Below, in pieces: positions 26,833-37,316 of a stretch of DNA of 64,000 nt. Where the stretch lies: the NCBI RefSeq assembly GCF_000775615.1, contig NZ_AVPG01000006.1:62001-126000 (forward strand), in the 5' to 3' direction. Below the pieces are notes generated by a model. That model made no database searches and was not told the origin of the DNA. It saw only the letters and a list, made by a program, of their open reading frames with translations. Every line of letters begins with the position of its first letter. Position 1 is the stretch's first letter. This stretch comes from Pontibacillus litoralis JSM 072002. Lineage in GTDB: Bacteria; Bacillota; Bacilli; Bacillales; BH030062. Both the position numbers and the translations under genes were made by a program.

Positions 26833-27258
26833 CTATTGATCATTTGCAATAGTTAATATAATGGTCAATGTTACTCCAACAACCGTTAAATAAACCCCTA
26901 GATCAAATAACATCGCCGTAGCAAGCTCCACATCACCAAGGATCGGTATTTCAGAGAAATGACCGAACGTTTGGCTTAGAAAAGGAGCACCAAACAGAAA
27001 GGAACCAATTCCTGTTAACACAGCAATAAGCAAACCAACAGGAATAAGAAAACGGAAATTAATCGGGATTATCTTGCTAACAGACTCAAACCCGTAAGTC
27101 ATGTACATGAGCACAATGGCAGCGGCAGTCATTAATCCTCCAATGAACCCACCACCAGGAGCATTGTGTCCAGCCAAAAACAAATAAACAGAAAATGCCA
27201 ACAAAATGAAAGCAATTAGATTCGTTGTTGTGCGTAATATTAAGTCATTAGTTCTCAT
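26833..27258 (-). CDS. mrpB: Solitary Na+/H+ antiporter subunit B (MnhB/MrpB)
   Basis: A 141-residue membrane protein with four hydrophobic segments and the MnhB signature LFLAGHNAPGGGFIGGL, then PFLSQTFG and VELATAMLFDLGVYLTVVGVTL. MrpB works in a seven-subunit Mrp complex, but no other mrp gene is in the window. The ATG at 27258 has AAAAGGAG 8 bases upstream; a TTG two codons earlier is too close to it. It sits where ccdA/ccdB genes are expected and 26 bases before broken ccdB. Confidence 0.88.
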   Translation of the reverse strand: MRTNDLILRTTTNLIAFILLAFSVYLFLAGHNAPGGGFIGGLMTAAAIVLMYMTYGFESVSKIIPINFRFLIPVGLLIAVLTGIGSFLFGAPFLSQTFGHFSEIPILGDVELATAMLFDLGVYLTVVGVTLTIILTIANDQ

Positions 27259-27412
27259 TGACAATTCTCCTTTTTTAACAGCATAACACTATCATAAAAC
27301 AAATTAAATGATAATACCATATCAATTTAATTTGTTTCTTATGTAGTAACGTAACCTGAAATGTCATCAGAGGATAACTAATGTTTATTCATGACATCTC
27401 GATAGGAAGTAC

Positions 27413-27445
27413 ATAAAAAACCACCTTTCACTATGAAAAGTGGTT
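27413..27445 (-). terminator. Intrinsic terminator of yneF
   Basis: 12-bp stem AACCAC(T/C)TTTCA / TGAAAGGTGGTT read on the minus strand, with TTTTTT after it; complete only in the minus sense because of a G-U pair. Confidence 0.75.
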
Positions 27446-27525
27446 CTGTAATTAATGAACGATATGGAAATAAGAGATACAATAAAAATTAATCCAACTT
27501 TATTTAAACGCTATAATGGCAACCA

Positions 27526-27747
27526 CTATTTTTGCTGTTGATTGTTCATTGCACGCATCATTTGGTTAATTTTCTTCTGGGATGGCTTTTGGCCCATTTG
27601 CATCATTAAAGTTCTTAGCATTTGTTCGTTAATTGGTGGGTTTTTCTTCAAATAATTCATCATGTACTTTCTGGCGATAAAGAATCCTAAGGCTGCGCCA
27701 GCTAGTAGGGCAATAAGAGCAATTAATATAACCCAAATAGTACTCAT
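27526..27747 (-). CDS. yneF: UPF0154 protein YneF
   Basis: A 73-residue protein with a membrane helix at about 3-23, then [37 protein letters not shown], which is the UPF0154 signature. Function unknown; conserved in Bacilli next to sirA and tkt. The ATG at 27747 lies 10-11 bases after AGGAGG; an ATG 33 bases earlier lacks a ribosome site. Confidence 0.93.
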   Translation of the reverse strand: MSTIWVILIALIALLAGAALGFFIARKYMMNYLKKNPPINEQMLRTLMMQMGQKPSQKKINQMMRAMNNQQQK

Positions 27748-27818
27748 AGCACAATTTTCCTCCTTCAAGTTGTCTCTCACACATTATATTAGAACAATGG
27801 CAAGAATACAATAGCGTG

Positions 27819-28256
27819 CTAGAGAATTGCTCTATTTTTAATTGGGGCAATCCAACCATAATGACTATATGTTGTATCGATGATGAAAAATGCGGGATGA
27901 AAGGTCCTTAATGCGTGAAAAAGCATCTCTTCTGCTTGAAGTAAATTTTCCGCATATAATCGTATTTCCCGATCATCCTTCTGTGTTAATTGAACCACTT
28001 TCCCATTGTGGTGAATAAGGAAAGAGGCTTCATTCTCATCAAAGCACAACTCTACTGGTTGGCGTAGTTTTCTCGTTATAGATTGTATAAGTGTATCGAT
28101 TGGTAACGCATTCGTTATTTCGTAAAATTGTTTATGATAAATTGAATGATGCTTATCGTCTCTCCATTCTTTCAAAAATTGAAACAAAATATTAGTTTTA
28201 TAAAAGTAATGAACAGAGTATTCGTCCTTAATCCAATACATCACATATTCACGCAT
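27819..28256 (-). CDS. sirA: Sporulation inhibitor of replication SirA (YneE)
   Basis: A 145-residue protein similar to YneE/SirA: MYWIKDEYSVHYFYK, LKEWRDDKHHSIYHKQFYEIT, and GWIAPIKN near the end. SirA is made at the onset of sporulation under Spo0A and binds DnaA to stop new rounds of replication. Position between tkt and yneF agrees with B. subtilis. AGGAGGG precedes the ATG. I did not find a clear Spo0A box in the 160 bases upstream. Confidence 0.88.
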   Translation of the reverse strand: MREYVMYWIKDEYSVHYFYKTNILFQFLKEWRDDKHHSIYHKQFYEITNALPIDTLIQSITRKLRQPVELCFDENEASFLIHHNGKVVQLTQKDDREIRLYAENLLQAEEMLFHALRTFHPAFFIIDTTYSHYGWIAPIKNRAIL

Positions 28257-28370
28257 AGCCTGTCCCTCCTATGAGAGCCATTGTACACATGTAATGGTAA
28301 AAATGGTGTCACTTTTAGCAAGGGCTCGGCTACAAGTTTTGTCGAATCAAGAAGAATAATTAGCTATTCC

Positions 28371-28410
28371 GAAAAATAAAACGTCTAGCCCCATAAACAA
28401 GGCTAGACGT
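28371..28410 (-). terminator. Intrinsic terminator of tkt
   Basis: Perfect 10-bp stem ACGTCTAGCC / GGCTAGACGT, 10-base loop, then TTTATTTTTC on the minus strand. Confidence 0.85.
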
Positions 28411-28419
28411 TGCACTTTA

Positions 28420-30414
28420 TTATTTTAGTAAATCTTCTACTTTTGCTACAACATTTTCTACAGTGAATCCATATTGTTCCATCACTGTATTTCCTGGAGC
28501 TGAAGCACCAAATCCATCAATGCCTAGAACAGCACCTTCATCTCCTACATAACGTTCCCAGCCGAATGGAGTTGCCATTTCAATTGCTAAACGTTTTTTA
28601 ACGTTACGTGGAAGAACTTGTTCTTTATACGCCTGATCTTGTTCGTTGAAACGATCCCATGACGGCATGCTAACAACACTAACGTCAATTCCTTTTTCAC
28701 GTAGAGTTTCTTGTGCTCGTACTGCTAATTGCACTTCAGAGCCTGTTGCAAGTAATAATGCATCTGCTTGTTCTTTTTGCGCAGGGCTTATAGTATAGGC
28801 ACCTTTTTTCACACCTTCATAGCTTGTACCTTCTAGTGTAGGTAGACCTTGGCGCGTTAGCACAAGTGCAGTTGGTTGGTTCTTACTTTCAAGCGCTAAT
28901 CGCCATGCAGCATTCGTTTCGTTTCCATCAGCTGGACGCATTACGGATAAGTTCGGCATTGCACGTAGAGACGGTAAATGCTCAATAGGCTCATGTGTTG
29001 GTCCATCTTCTCCTACTGCAATAGAATCATGTGTAAATACATAGGTTACCGGTGTTTGCATAAGAGCAGATAGACGAACTGCTGGACGTAAATAGTCACT
29101 GAATACAAAGAATGTTCCTCCGTACACGTTTAAACCACCGTGTAGGGCCATACCGTTCATCGCACAAGCCATGGCAAATTCACGAACTCCAAACCAAATA
29201 TTCCGACCTGAATAGTCTTTACGTGAGAAGTCTTCTTCCCCTTTTACAGCTGTTTTATTCGAACCAGCAAGGTCTGCACTTCCACCAAAAAAGCTTGGGA
29301 CTGCTTTAGACAATGCGTTGATCATATCTCCAGAAGCAGCACGTGTTGCAGGCTTGTCTTCGCCAACTGTATACGTAGGAAGCTTTTCTTCCCAACCTTG
29401 AGGTAGTTCATTATTCATGGCTAACTCTAATTCTTCACCTAACTGTGGATACGCCTCTTTATATGAAGAAAACAATTTGTTCCATTGTTGTTCTTGTTCA
29501 GCACCACGCTTTTGTACTTTCTCTTCGAAATCTTGATAAACTTCATTCGGTACGCAGAATGCCTCGTGTTCCCAACTGTAATGTGATTTCGTAAGTTTCG
29601 TCTCATCTTCTCCTAGTGGTGCACCGTGAGAAGCTGATTTACCTGATTTATTCGGAGAACCGTAACCAATTACCGTTTTTACTTCAATTAATGTAGGTTG
29701 ATCCCCATTTGCTTTCGCTTCAACTAGTGCTTCACGAATAGTAGAGATGTCTGTACCATCTTCTACACGGATTACTTGCCAGCCGTATGCTTTAAAGCGA
29801 TCTTCAACTGACTCTGTAAAGGATCGATCTAAGTCCCCATCTAAAGAAATATCGTTAGAATCATAAAGTACGACTAATTTACCTAAGCCTAAATGACCTG
29901 CTAACGAAGCTGCCTCTTGAGAAACCCCTTCCATTAAATCCCCATCACCACAAATCGCATAAGTGTAATGATCGACTACCGGAAACTGTTCTTTATTATA
30001 CTTAGCTGCAAGGTGTGCTTCTGCCATCGCCATTCCAACCGACATTGCAATTCCTTGGCCAAGAGGTCCAGTTGTCGCTTCCACACCATCTGTATGACCG
30101 TATTCAGGGTGTCCTGGAGTTTTAGAACCCCATTGACGGAAGGATTTTAAATCGTCCATCGTAACGTTATACCCGGATAAATGTAATAAGCTATATAACA
30201 ACATAGAACCATGACCAGCTGAAAGCACGAATCGGTCGCGGTTAAACCACTTCGAATGTTTCGGATTATGATTCATGACGTCCGCCCATAAAGTATACGC
30301 CATAGGTGCTGCTCCCATTGGCATACCTGGGTGACCTGAGTTCGCTTTTTCAATCGCATCAATAGATAATGTGCGAATTGCGTTAATGGATTGTTGTTCT
30401 ATTGTTTGTACCAT
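28420..30414 (-). CDS. tkt: Transketolase
   Basis: A 664-residue thiamine-diphosphate enzyme of the pentose phosphate pathway, moving two-carbon units from ketoses to aldoses. The thiamine-diphosphate motif begins GDGDLMEG and runs to the SNDISLDG segment; [14 protein letters not shown] is near the N-terminus; [18 protein letters not shown] and QYGFTVENV mark the pyrimidine and C-terminal domains. AAAGGAG precedes the ATG by 9 bases. Confidence 0.96.
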   Translation of the reverse strand: MVQTIEQQSINAIRTLSIDAIEKANSGHPGMPMGAAPMAYTLWADVMNHNPKHSKWFNRDRFVLSAGHGSMLLYSLLHLSGYNVTMDDLKSFRQWGSKTPGHPEYGHTDGVEATTGPLGQGIAMSVGMAMAEAHLAAKYNKEQFPVVDHYTYAICGDGDLMEGVSQEAASLAGHLGLGKLVVLYDSNDISLDGDLDRSFTESVEDRFKAYGWQVIRVEDGTDISTIREALVEAKANGDQPTLIEVKTVIGYGSPNKSGKSASHGAPLGEDETKLTKSHYSWEHEAFCVPNEVYQDFEEKVQKRGAEQEQQWNKLFSSYKEAYPQLGEELELAMNNELPQGWEEKLPTYTVGEDKPATRAASGDMINALSKAVPSFFGGSADLAGSNKTAVKGEEDFSRKDYSGRNIWFGVREFAMACAMNGMALHGGLNVYGGTFFVFSDYLRPAVRLSALMQTPVTYVFTHDSIAVGEDGPTHEPIEHLPSLRAMPNLSVMRPADGNETNAAWRLALESKNQPTALVLTRQGLPTLEGTSYEGVKKGAYTISPAQKEQADALLLATGSEVQLAVRAQETLREKGIDVSVVSMPSWDRFNEQDQAYKEQVLPRNVKKRLAIEMATPFGWERYVGDEGAVLGIDGFGASAPGNTVMEQYGFTVENVVAKVEDLLK

Positions 30415-30615
30415 GATTAAATACTCCTTTCATCCTTCACAAGTGTGAACTATGTAACACTTTAATCCTATAATGAAATCGCGTTAGTGACAAGCACTCT
30501 TCATAAATAAATATGAAATTCCTTTGTCAGCTATTTTTTTAAGTTACATCATTTATACGACATAACCTGCTTTCTTCTTCTTACTATTTCCTACTAAAGG
30601 TAAAATCATGCTCCA

Positions 30616-30649
30616 CAAAAAACCTGCTACAACAATTGTCGTAACAGGT
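30616..30649 (-). terminator. Intrinsic terminator of the yneB-ynzC operon
   Basis: 14-bp arms (30622-30635 with 30636-30649, including G-U pairs) with a tight loop, then TTTTTT on the minus strand. Confidence 0.85.
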
Positions 30650-30664
30650 CGGACTGTACTCCCT

Positions 30665-30898
30665 TTAATGCTTCTGATTGCGCGCCTTCGCTTGCTTTAG
30701 TTTCTCTGGAGTAACGTCATTTCCTTCAGGGTCGACAACGGTAACAGATTGTAGTTGGTTCTTAAAGGATTGACGTACATTCTTTAAATATTCTTGACGT
30801 AACTGCTGCTGCTCCTCTTTTTCTTTTGAGGTTAATCCTTCTGATTTCGATTTATTTGCTAACGTATTAATACGAGCTAATTTTTCTTGAGAAAGCAT
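30665..30898 (-). CDS. ynzC: DUF896 protein YnzC
   Basis: A 77-residue helical hairpin protein: KLARINTLANKSKSEGLTSKEKEEQQQLRQEYLKNVR, then VTPEKLKQAK, the DUF896 pattern. In B. subtilis ynzC is the last gene of the SOS operon yneA-yneB-ynzC, as here. The ATG at 30898 lies after AAGGGG; a longer in-frame start upstream has no ribosome site. Confidence 0.92.
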   Translation of the reverse strand: MLSQEKLARINTLANKSKSEGLTSKEKEEQQQLRQEYLKNVRQSFKNQLQSVTVVDPEGNDVTPEKLKQAKARNQKH

Positions 30899-30993
30899 AA
30901 ACGTTATTCCCCTTTTCAACAATATAAAACGTATAACATTCACTTTGGAAAGAGCAAGTTCTTCGATAAACCTTATCTTTCTTCTTGAACATA

Positions 30994-31680
<687 letters not shown>

Positions 31681-31686
31681 TTACCA

Positions 31687-31779
31687 TTAACTTGTTACTA
31701 AAGCATAATACATAAATGATAAGCTCGCTATGAATAATAATAAATAAATGATATCAAGTTTCGACATATTTTCAAACAT
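31687..31779 (-). CDS. 30-residue single-pass membrane peptide at the yneA position
   Basis: A short frame, ATG at 31779 to TAA at 31687, with GGAGGG 6 bases before the start. The peptide is MFENMSKLD followed by a hydrophobic helix (IIYLLLFIASLSFMYYALV) and two residues. It is the first gene behind an SOS promoter, ahead of yneB and ynzC, the place of yneA, the SOS division inhibitor. YneA is about 105 residues with a LysM domain; none is present here. A minimal functional analogue or a truncated yneA are both possible. Confidence 0.65.
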   Translation of the reverse strand: MFENMSKLDIIYLLLFIASLSFMYYALVTS

Positions 31780-31796
31780 ATGATTCCCTCCGCATA

Positions 31797-31810
31797 AGAA
31801 CTTTTGTTCG
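31797..31810. promoter_or_regulatory. Weak third LexA-box-like site
   Basis: AGAACTTTTGTTCG matches CGAACRNRYGTTCG at 11 of 14 positions. It lies between the peptide's promoter and its ribosome site. Confidence 0.4.
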
Positions 31811-31822
31811 GTTATATTTTTT

Positions 31823-31850
31823 ATTATATACGAACATTCGTTCTTGTCAA
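31823..31850 (-). promoter_or_regulatory. SOS promoter of the peptide-yneB-ynzC operon with LexA box
   Basis: On the minus strand TTGACA (31850-31845), 16-base spacer, TATAAT (31828-31823), both perfect. The spacer carries the LexA box AGAACGAATGTTCG (31844-31831 on the minus strand), 13 of 14 matches to consensus. Confidence 0.85.
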
Positions 31851-31859
31851 CGTTTTTTA

Positions 31860-31899
31860 CGAACGAATGTTTGTATCCCTTAACAAGACGTGATATAAT
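31860..31899 (+). promoter_or_regulatory. lexA promoter with LexA box
   Basis: TTGTAT (31871-31876), 17-base spacer, TATAAT (31894-31899). The LexA box CGAACGAATGTTTG (31860-31873, 13 of 14) overlaps the -35, which fits autorepression. Confidence 0.85.
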
Positions 31900-31935
31900 A
31901 CTTGTAACAAATCATATGTTCGAGGTGTATGAATC

Positions 31936-32565
31936 ATGACAAAACTATCAAAAAGGCAGGAAGCCATACTAGATTTCATTAAAGAACGCGTGCTTGATAA
32001 AGGGTATCCGCCATCCGTTCGAGAAATAGGAGAAGCTGTTGGGCTTGCATCTAGTTCTACCGTGCATGGACATTTAGCGCGTTTAGAGAAGAAAGGATTC
32101 ATTCGTCGTGATCCTACGAAGCCACGTGCAATAGAAATACTAGATTTAGAGGCTGAAGCGACAAGTCATATTCCCAAAAGTGAGGCAACATATGCTCCTG
32201 TAATTGGGAAGGTAACAGCTGGAATACCGATTACTGCCATTGAGAATATTGAAGAATATGTACCATTACCTGATACGTTAGCTACTGCTGATGACGAAGT
32301 GTTTGTCCTTGTTGTTCAAGGGGAGAGCATGATTGAAGCCGGAATATTGGACGGTGATATGGTAATCGTTCGTAAACAGCAAACCGCACAAAACGGCGAC
32401 ATTGTTGTAGCAATGACAGAAGAGGAAGAAGCGACTGTTAAGCGATTTTTCAAAGAAAAAAATCACATACGTTTGCAACCAGAAAATGCAACAATGGATC
32501 CGATTCTAGTACAAAACATTATGATATTAGGTCAAGTTATAGGACTATATCGAAATATACATTAA
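31936..32565 (+). CDS. lexA: SOS repressor LexA
   Basis: A 209-residue repressor-protease. The winged helix covers about residues 1-65 ([29 protein letters not shown]). The self-cleavage bond is Ala95-Gly96 in VTAGIP, with catalytic Ser131 (GESM) and Lys169 (VKRF). RecA filaments trigger cleavage after DNA damage. GAGGTG precedes the ATG. It is divergent from the SOS operon and shares its regulatory region; parEC also carries a LexA box. Confidence 0.97.
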   Translation: MTKLSKRQEAILDFIKERVLDKGYPPSVREIGEAVGLASSSTVHGHLARLEKKGFIRRDPTKPRAIEILDLEAEATSHIPKSEATYAPVIGKVTAGIPITAIENIEEYVPLPDTLATADDEVFVLVVQGESMIEAGILDGDMVIVRKQQTAQNGDIVVAMTEEEEATVKRFFKEKNHIRLQPENATMDPILVQNIMILGQVIGLYRNIH

Positions 32566-32586
32566 TCATGAAGGCTAGACATGAAA

Positions 32587-32624
32587 AAGAGCAACACGAC
32601 ATACGTCGTAGTTGCTCCTTTTTA
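32587..32624 (+). terminator. Intrinsic terminator of lexA
   Basis: GAGCAAC-A-CGAC / GTCG-TA-GTTGCTC stem with an ATAC loop, followed by CCTTTTT. Confidence 0.8.
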
Positions 32625-32636
32625 CATAAAACAATA

Positions 32637-32679
32637 AGGAGAAAACAGACACTCATTTATCAAGATTCCGTTTTCTCCT
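32637..32679 (-). terminator. Terminator of the chemoreceptor gene
   Basis: 10-bp stem AGGAGAAAAC / GTTTTCTCCT with a 23-base loop, then TTATTGTTTT on the minus strand. Confidence 0.65.
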
Positions 32680-32685
32680 ACCACT

Positions 32686-34458
32686 TTACATTTGAAACTT
32701 TCCGACTTGCTTTTTCAACTTCTCAGCCACATTTGCTAATTCAACACAATTGTTCGTTACTTCTTCCATGGAAATACTAGATTGTTGGGACGATGCCGCA
32801 ACTTCTTGTACTCCTGCAGCTGCTTCCTCAGATGTGGAGGCGATATCTTGAATAGAATCATTCATATTCTTGCTGTTTTCCGTTACAGTTTGTATATGAC
32901 TAGAAATCCCCTGAATGTGATCGACAACATTCGATACGGATTCATTGATTTTCTCGAATGTCTGCTTCGTCTGTTCCATTTGCTTCGTACCTTCATCTAC
33001 TTCCACATAGCCAGATGTTAACGTGGTTACTACTACTTCCGTTTCAGATTGTATGCTGTTCACTATTTCCGTAATATCGCTTAATGAAGTTGATACTTGT
33101 TCCGCTAGTTTTCGCACTTCATCCGCTACGACCGCAAACCCTTTGCCGTGTTCACCAGCACGAGCTGCTTCAATAGCTGCATTTAACGATAACAGATTCG
33201 TTTGTTCTGATATATCTTTAATAACTAGAACGATTTTAGATATTTCTTGTGCTTGATGTTCTAATCCCTTTACTTTTTCTACTGACTGTTTCACCATGTC
33301 ATCAATCGATTTCATTTGCTCAACGGAATGCTCAAGCTTATGCTGTCCATCTTGCGTCATCGAAAGCACTTGTGTCGACTTCTCCGCTACTGCATTGCTA
33401 CCGTCACGTGCTTCATACATACGTTCAACGTAATCGCTCATTAATGCGGATAAATGAGTAACAGTTGTCGCTTGTTTTTCTGTTCCTACTGCCAACTCCT
33501 CCATCGTAGTAGCAATTTGTGCACTTCCCTCTTTCACTTCATTCGCCGCCTGGGAAAGTTCTTCACTTTGTTGGTCTAATTGGCTTGAAGAAGCGTATAC
33601 ATTTGTAATGATTCCCTTTAAATTATCGACCATTGTATTAATGGCTTCACTTAAATCATTGAATTCATCATTTGTATCCATCACTAATGGGCTTGAAGGC
33701 AATTCTTGTTTCGCTACTTGATTGACATGTTCTCTCATTCTCGTAACACGGCGAGATATACGGTTACTAAAAATATAAGCAATGATACTTGAGATAATTA
33801 ACAATAAAGCAAGAATGCCAAATTGAATGTACATATCACGCTTTAAAACTTCCATCATTTCTGATTCTTTCTCCGTTACCATAGCATCTATATCATCAAT
33901 ATAATTACCTGTACTAACTATATAGCCCCATGGTTCAAATAATTGTGAATACGTTCTTTTCGGTACAAGTCCTTCCGCGTTCGGTTTTTCAAACATGAAA
34001 TTAGTGTAGCCATTATTCTTCTGCTCCGTTGCAGCTGCAATAATTTCTTTAAATATATAAGTACCTTCTGGATCTTGAATGTCCATACGATTCGTTCCTT
34101 CCGCTTCAGCTAACATCGGATGCGCGATTAAATTCCCATCAACATCATCTATCCAGAAGTATCCCGATTCATCGTATTCTAGCGACTTTATTAAACGAGC
34201 AGCATAAGCTTTTGCTTCCTTCTCTGTTTGTGATCCACTTTGTTGTTGGTCATGAGCATAATGCAATAACGAAACAGCTGTCTCGACCTCGTTTTTTATT
34301 TTCGTATCATAATTCGCCATTAACGTCTCTCTATATTCATTGATTTCTTGTTTGTGATTCATGAGTTCATTAGACATATCATAAGCCCCTAGACCTATTA
34401 ATGATATGAATAATACGATTCCAAATGTAAGAAGCATCTTACTCTTGACTGATTTCAT
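32686..34458 (-). CDS. Methyl-accepting chemotaxis protein with single-Cache sensor
   Basis: A 590-residue chemoreceptor. First membrane helix at about 7-25, extracellular sCache_2 region at about 35-185 ([44 protein letters not shown]), second helix near 200-222, HAMP, then the signalling coiled coil with the conserved tip [36 protein letters not shown]. Single-Cache receptors of this type often sense small organic acids; the ligand is unknown. I start at the ATG at 34458, 8 bases after AAAGGA; the longer frame upstream has no ribosome site. Confidence 0.92.
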   Translation of the reverse strand: MKSVKSKMLLTFGIVLFISLIGLGAYDMSNELMNHKQEINEYRETLMANYDTKIKNEVETAVSLLHYAHDQQQSGSQTEKEAKAYAARLIKSLEYDESGYFWIDDVDGNLIAHPMLAEAEGTNRMDIQDPEGTYIFKEIIAAATEQKNNGYTNFMFEKPNAEGLVPKRTYSQLFEPWGYIVSTGNYIDDIDAMVTEKESEMMEVLKRDMYIQFGILALLLIISSIIAYIFSNRISRRVTRMREHVNQVAKQELPSSPLVMDTNDEFNDLSEAINTMVDNLKGIITNVYASSSQLDQQSEELSQAANEVKEGSAQIATTMEELAVGTEKQATTVTHLSALMSDYVERMYEARDGSNAVAEKSTQVLSMTQDGQHKLEHSVEQMKSIDDMVKQSVEKVKGLEHQAQEISKIVLVIKDISEQTNLLSLNAAIEAARAGEHGKGFAVVADEVRKLAEQVSTSLSDITEIVNSIQSETEVVVTTLTSGYVEVDEGTKQMEQTKQTFEKINESVSNVVDHIQGISSHIQTVTENSKNMNDSIQDIASTSEEAAAGVQEVAASSQQSSISMEEVTNNCVELANVAEKLKKQVGKFQM

Positions 34459-34623
34459 GACCAACATCCTTTCTGTGAATAAAATATACAATACAAAAAC
34501 AAAAAACAACCATGTTATACCACTTATGTATGACCATTTAATTATTATATCGGTTTTTCTTTCCTGATTTTCATTCTTTTCTTCAATTGACACAAAAATG
34601 TAAAGAAATCCACCATTACACAT

Positions 34624-34660
34624 AAAAAAACTTCCCCTTAATCAATTTAAGGAGAAGTTT
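34624..34660 (-). terminator. Intrinsic terminator of the YhgE/Pip gene
   Basis: 13-bp stem AACTTCYCCTTAA / TTAAGGRGAAGTT with a 5-base loop, then TTTTTTT on the minus strand. Confidence 0.8.
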
Positions 34661-34666
34661 ATATCA

Positions 34667-36946
34667 TTAATGAAATAGTCCTGTTTCTTGCGACTTTTCT
34701 TTTAATTGTTTGGTGCGTTTTTTCAATAAAGCTTTTAAGAAAGAACCTATTATCAAAAAGACGAAACTAAATAATAGTAAGAACTCCACGTCTCTAAGAA
34801 CACGTGTCCATACAATACCACCTAAAGCTTCTCTCATTAAATCAATAGCATAAGAGAATGGTAAAAATGGATGTAAGTTCTGGAAAAAAGGTGGCAATAA
34901 GTCGACTGGATAAGTACCGCCTGAACCTGCAATTTGCAATACAAGAAGTACAATAGCCATTGCTTTACCAGTATCTCCAAAGACAGAAACAAGAGTATAT
35001 ACAATCGTCATAAAAATCGTGCTAATAAACATTCCGAATAAAACAAATAAGACTGGTGAAGAAACATCAACCTTTAATATAAAGATATCTCCGAGCGTGA
35101 CAATAAGTGTTTGTAGAATACCAATGCTCATAAACGTAAGTAATTTACCGAAATACTCTTGCCTACTCGTGTATTGCTCTTCATTCACTACTTTAGTCGA
35201 AAGAACCGATATGAGTAACAGTGCACCAACCCAGATGGACAATACGGTATAAAATGGTGTCATTCCTGTTCCATAATTTGCAATAGGAAACTTAGAATGA
35301 GACTCTAGCGTAACTGGTTCTTCAAAGAAACTTTGTTCGGCTTCTGGGTTGTTCTGTAATAACTCGATAATTTCATTTATATCCGTCTCACCTTGAAATT
35401 CACGAATGTTGTCCGCTAAATGATTCACTTTATCGTTCACATAAGGATATTCATTTAACATAAAATCAACGATTTCTTGACCTTCTGCTAAATTTGTTTC
35501 TGAACTAGATAGGATTTTTTCTAGTTTAGGAATCATCGACTGAATGTCTTGTAAAATCACTTTTCCATCTGTTAGAGTATTTTTCGCATCTTCCATCGTG
35601 GCTAATACAGTAGGCTCAATATTTTCATTATACTCTTTTAGAAAAGCATCAATTTCTTGAGCAGTTTCACCAGATTTCTTCTCATAATCAGCTATTGCTT
35701 GGTCTACTTCTTTTTGTTTATCAGAAAGGAACGTGCCTATTTCCTCTGTGTCTGTTTGAATCGTTTGTAAAGCTTCTTTCATAGTGCCTAAATTGCTTAA
35801 AGCTTGATCAATTTCATTCAATAGTAAATCATTCGGGATAGATAATTGTGTCACTTCGTTTGGTAAATCGTTGTCTTGATTCGTTTCCTTTTCTTCATCT
35901 TTCTGTGATTCTTCGTTATTAGAATCTGAACCATTGTCTATTTGTTGTTCTTGATTCAATTGATCTTGAACATTTTTCAATACTGTTTCTATTGTTTCAA
36001 TATTGCTAAGCGCCACATCTGTTTCTTGTAAGATTTGCTCCTGAAGTTTGTTGCCTTGATTCAAGTCTATGTCTATAGACTGCACTTGTTGTAAAAAGCT
36101 ATTAACATCACTGGCAGTTTGCTGAGCTGTTTTTAAATCTTCTTGCACTTTTGGCGATAATTCATTCAATGTTTTTTCTGCTTCATTTAAATAACTAAGT
36201 GTGTCATCAATTGTATTAATACCATCATTTACGACCCGCTTCGCTTCAGGTACTGATGCTTGTGAGTCATCAATAATAGTTTGTGCTTCGTCCAAGTCTG
36301 CATCCACACTCGTAAGCATATCGTGTATTTTTGGAAGACTGTCTTCTAACTTAAACACATAGTTTTCAACTTGCTTAATGTCCGGTAAATCTTTTTCTAG
36401 TTCAAGGCCTATATCATTAAATAGTTGAAATATCGTACCATTTACTTCTGCTATAAATGTGTTTTTTATTTGATCGACAATAACACTTGCACCTTTTTCA
36501 GTTATTTTTGGTGCAATGGCGTTAGATTTTTCATTCACATAGTATTCAACTTGCGCTTTTTGAGGTTCATCTTTTACAACAGTAGCTAGTTTCTCCGAAA
36601 AGTCTTCTGGAATGACGATTACTGAAAAATAATCCCCATATTCTAATTTTTCCATTGCTTCTTCGCGATTTGTGAAATGCCATTCTAGGCTATCATTTTC
36701 TTTTAAAGTATCAACAAGATCATTCCCGACATGGATATCCGTATCACGTACTGTCGCCCCTGTATCTTCATTAACCAATGCAACCGGAAGCTGATCTGTT
36801 TGGCTGTATGGATCCCATGACGCTTCAATATTTAACCATGCATATAGAGATGGTAAAAAAATTAGTCCTCCTATGAGAACAGCTGCTACCCAGTTCGTAC
36901 CAATACTTTTCCAATCTCTAATGAATATACTCAAAATATTTTTCAT
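34667..36946 (-). CDS. YhgE/Pip domain ABC-2-type membrane protein
   Basis: A 759-residue protein of the YhgE/phage-infection-protein family. The N-terminal helix (about 17-37) carries GGLIFLPSLYAWLNIEASWDPYSQT, and PVALVNEDTGA follows. A long extracellular region of about 500 residues is mostly coiled coil, with an acidic Asn/Asp/Glu stretch. At the C-terminus come the ABC-2-like helices, SVFGDTGKAMAIVLLVLQIAGSGGTYP and HPFLPFSYAIDLMREALGG. Homologs are linked to phage adsorption in Lactococcus and to type VII secretion (EsaA). No secretion genes are nearby, so the role is open. Confidence 0.88.
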   Translation of the reverse strand: MKNILSIFIRDWKSIGTNWVAAVLIGGLIFLPSLYAWLNIEASWDPYSQTDQLPVALVNEDTGATVRDTDIHVGNDLVDTLKENDSLEWHFTNREEAMEKLEYGDYFSVIVIPEDFSEKLATVVKDEPQKAQVEYYVNEKSNAIAPKITEKGASVIVDQIKNTFIAEVNGTIFQLFNDIGLELEKDLPDIKQVENYVFKLEDSLPKIHDMLTSVDADLDEAQTIIDDSQASVPEAKRVVNDGINTIDDTLSYLNEAEKTLNELSPKVQEDLKTAQQTASDVNSFLQQVQSIDIDLNQGNKLQEQILQETDVALSNIETIETVLKNVQDQLNQEQQIDNGSDSNNEESQKDEEKETNQDNDLPNEVTQLSIPNDLLLNEIDQALSNLGTMKEALQTIQTDTEEIGTFLSDKQKEVDQAIADYEKKSGETAQEIDAFLKEYNENIEPTVLATMEDAKNTLTDGKVILQDIQSMIPKLEKILSSSETNLAEGQEIVDFMLNEYPYVNDKVNHLADNIREFQGETDINEIIELLQNNPEAEQSFFEEPVTLESHSKFPIANYGTGMTPFYTVLSIWVGALLLISVLSTKVVNEEQYTSRQEYFGKLLTFMSIGILQTLIVTLGDIFILKVDVSSPVLFVLFGMFISTIFMTIVYTLVSVFGDTGKAMAIVLLVLQIAGSGGTYPVDLLPPFFQNLHPFLPFSYAIDLMREALGGIVWTRVLRDVEFLLLFSFVFLIIGSFLKALLKKRTKQLKEKSQETGLFH

Positions 36947-37316
36947 ACTTTCGACTCCTACATTTAAAGAAATTGTTGCTCGATTTTATATTATACAACT
37001 TCTTTTAGCATTATGTCACGAACCGCGATTTGTAAAGGTTTACACCAGAATAATAAAAAAATGCACCGTATAGATGCATATATCGTGTTATCATTTTTTC
37101 ATTTTTGTAATTTCAAATGTCGTTCGCTCCCCATTTAAATTACACCCGTTAATTGTTATTAATTCACAGTACCTTAAACATCCTATTTCATCATTAAAAT
37201 GGTATTTAAGTTAAAATAGTCTGAATATTATACTGTAGTATAGTATCTCATTCTGCCACACCGTAGTATTGTATAAATAAGCCAACCATACAACAACAAA
37301 GAAAGGTGGGGGAAAG
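36947..37316. other. 370-base intergenic region
   Basis: AT-rich divergent spacer between the YhgE/Pip gene and the DUF4870 gene. The only candidate elements are a weak promoter for the latter (TTAAGT at 37206-37211, 17 bases, TATACT at 37229-37234) and a small palindrome ATACTGTAGTAT overlapping that -10. No RNA gene or coding frame was supported. Confidence 0.4.

Noticed and set aside
30541-30664. Hydrophobic-then-basic reading frame after ynzC (…TTIVVAGFLWSMILPLVG…)
   Set aside because: It runs through a perfect terminator hairpin, has no start codon with a ribosome site before the late ATG, and would be only 18 residues from there.
33000-34623. Longer chemoreceptor start at 34623
   Set aside because: The added 55 residues have no ribosome site and precede the normal positively charged N-terminus and first membrane helix; the ATG at 34458 fits the family.
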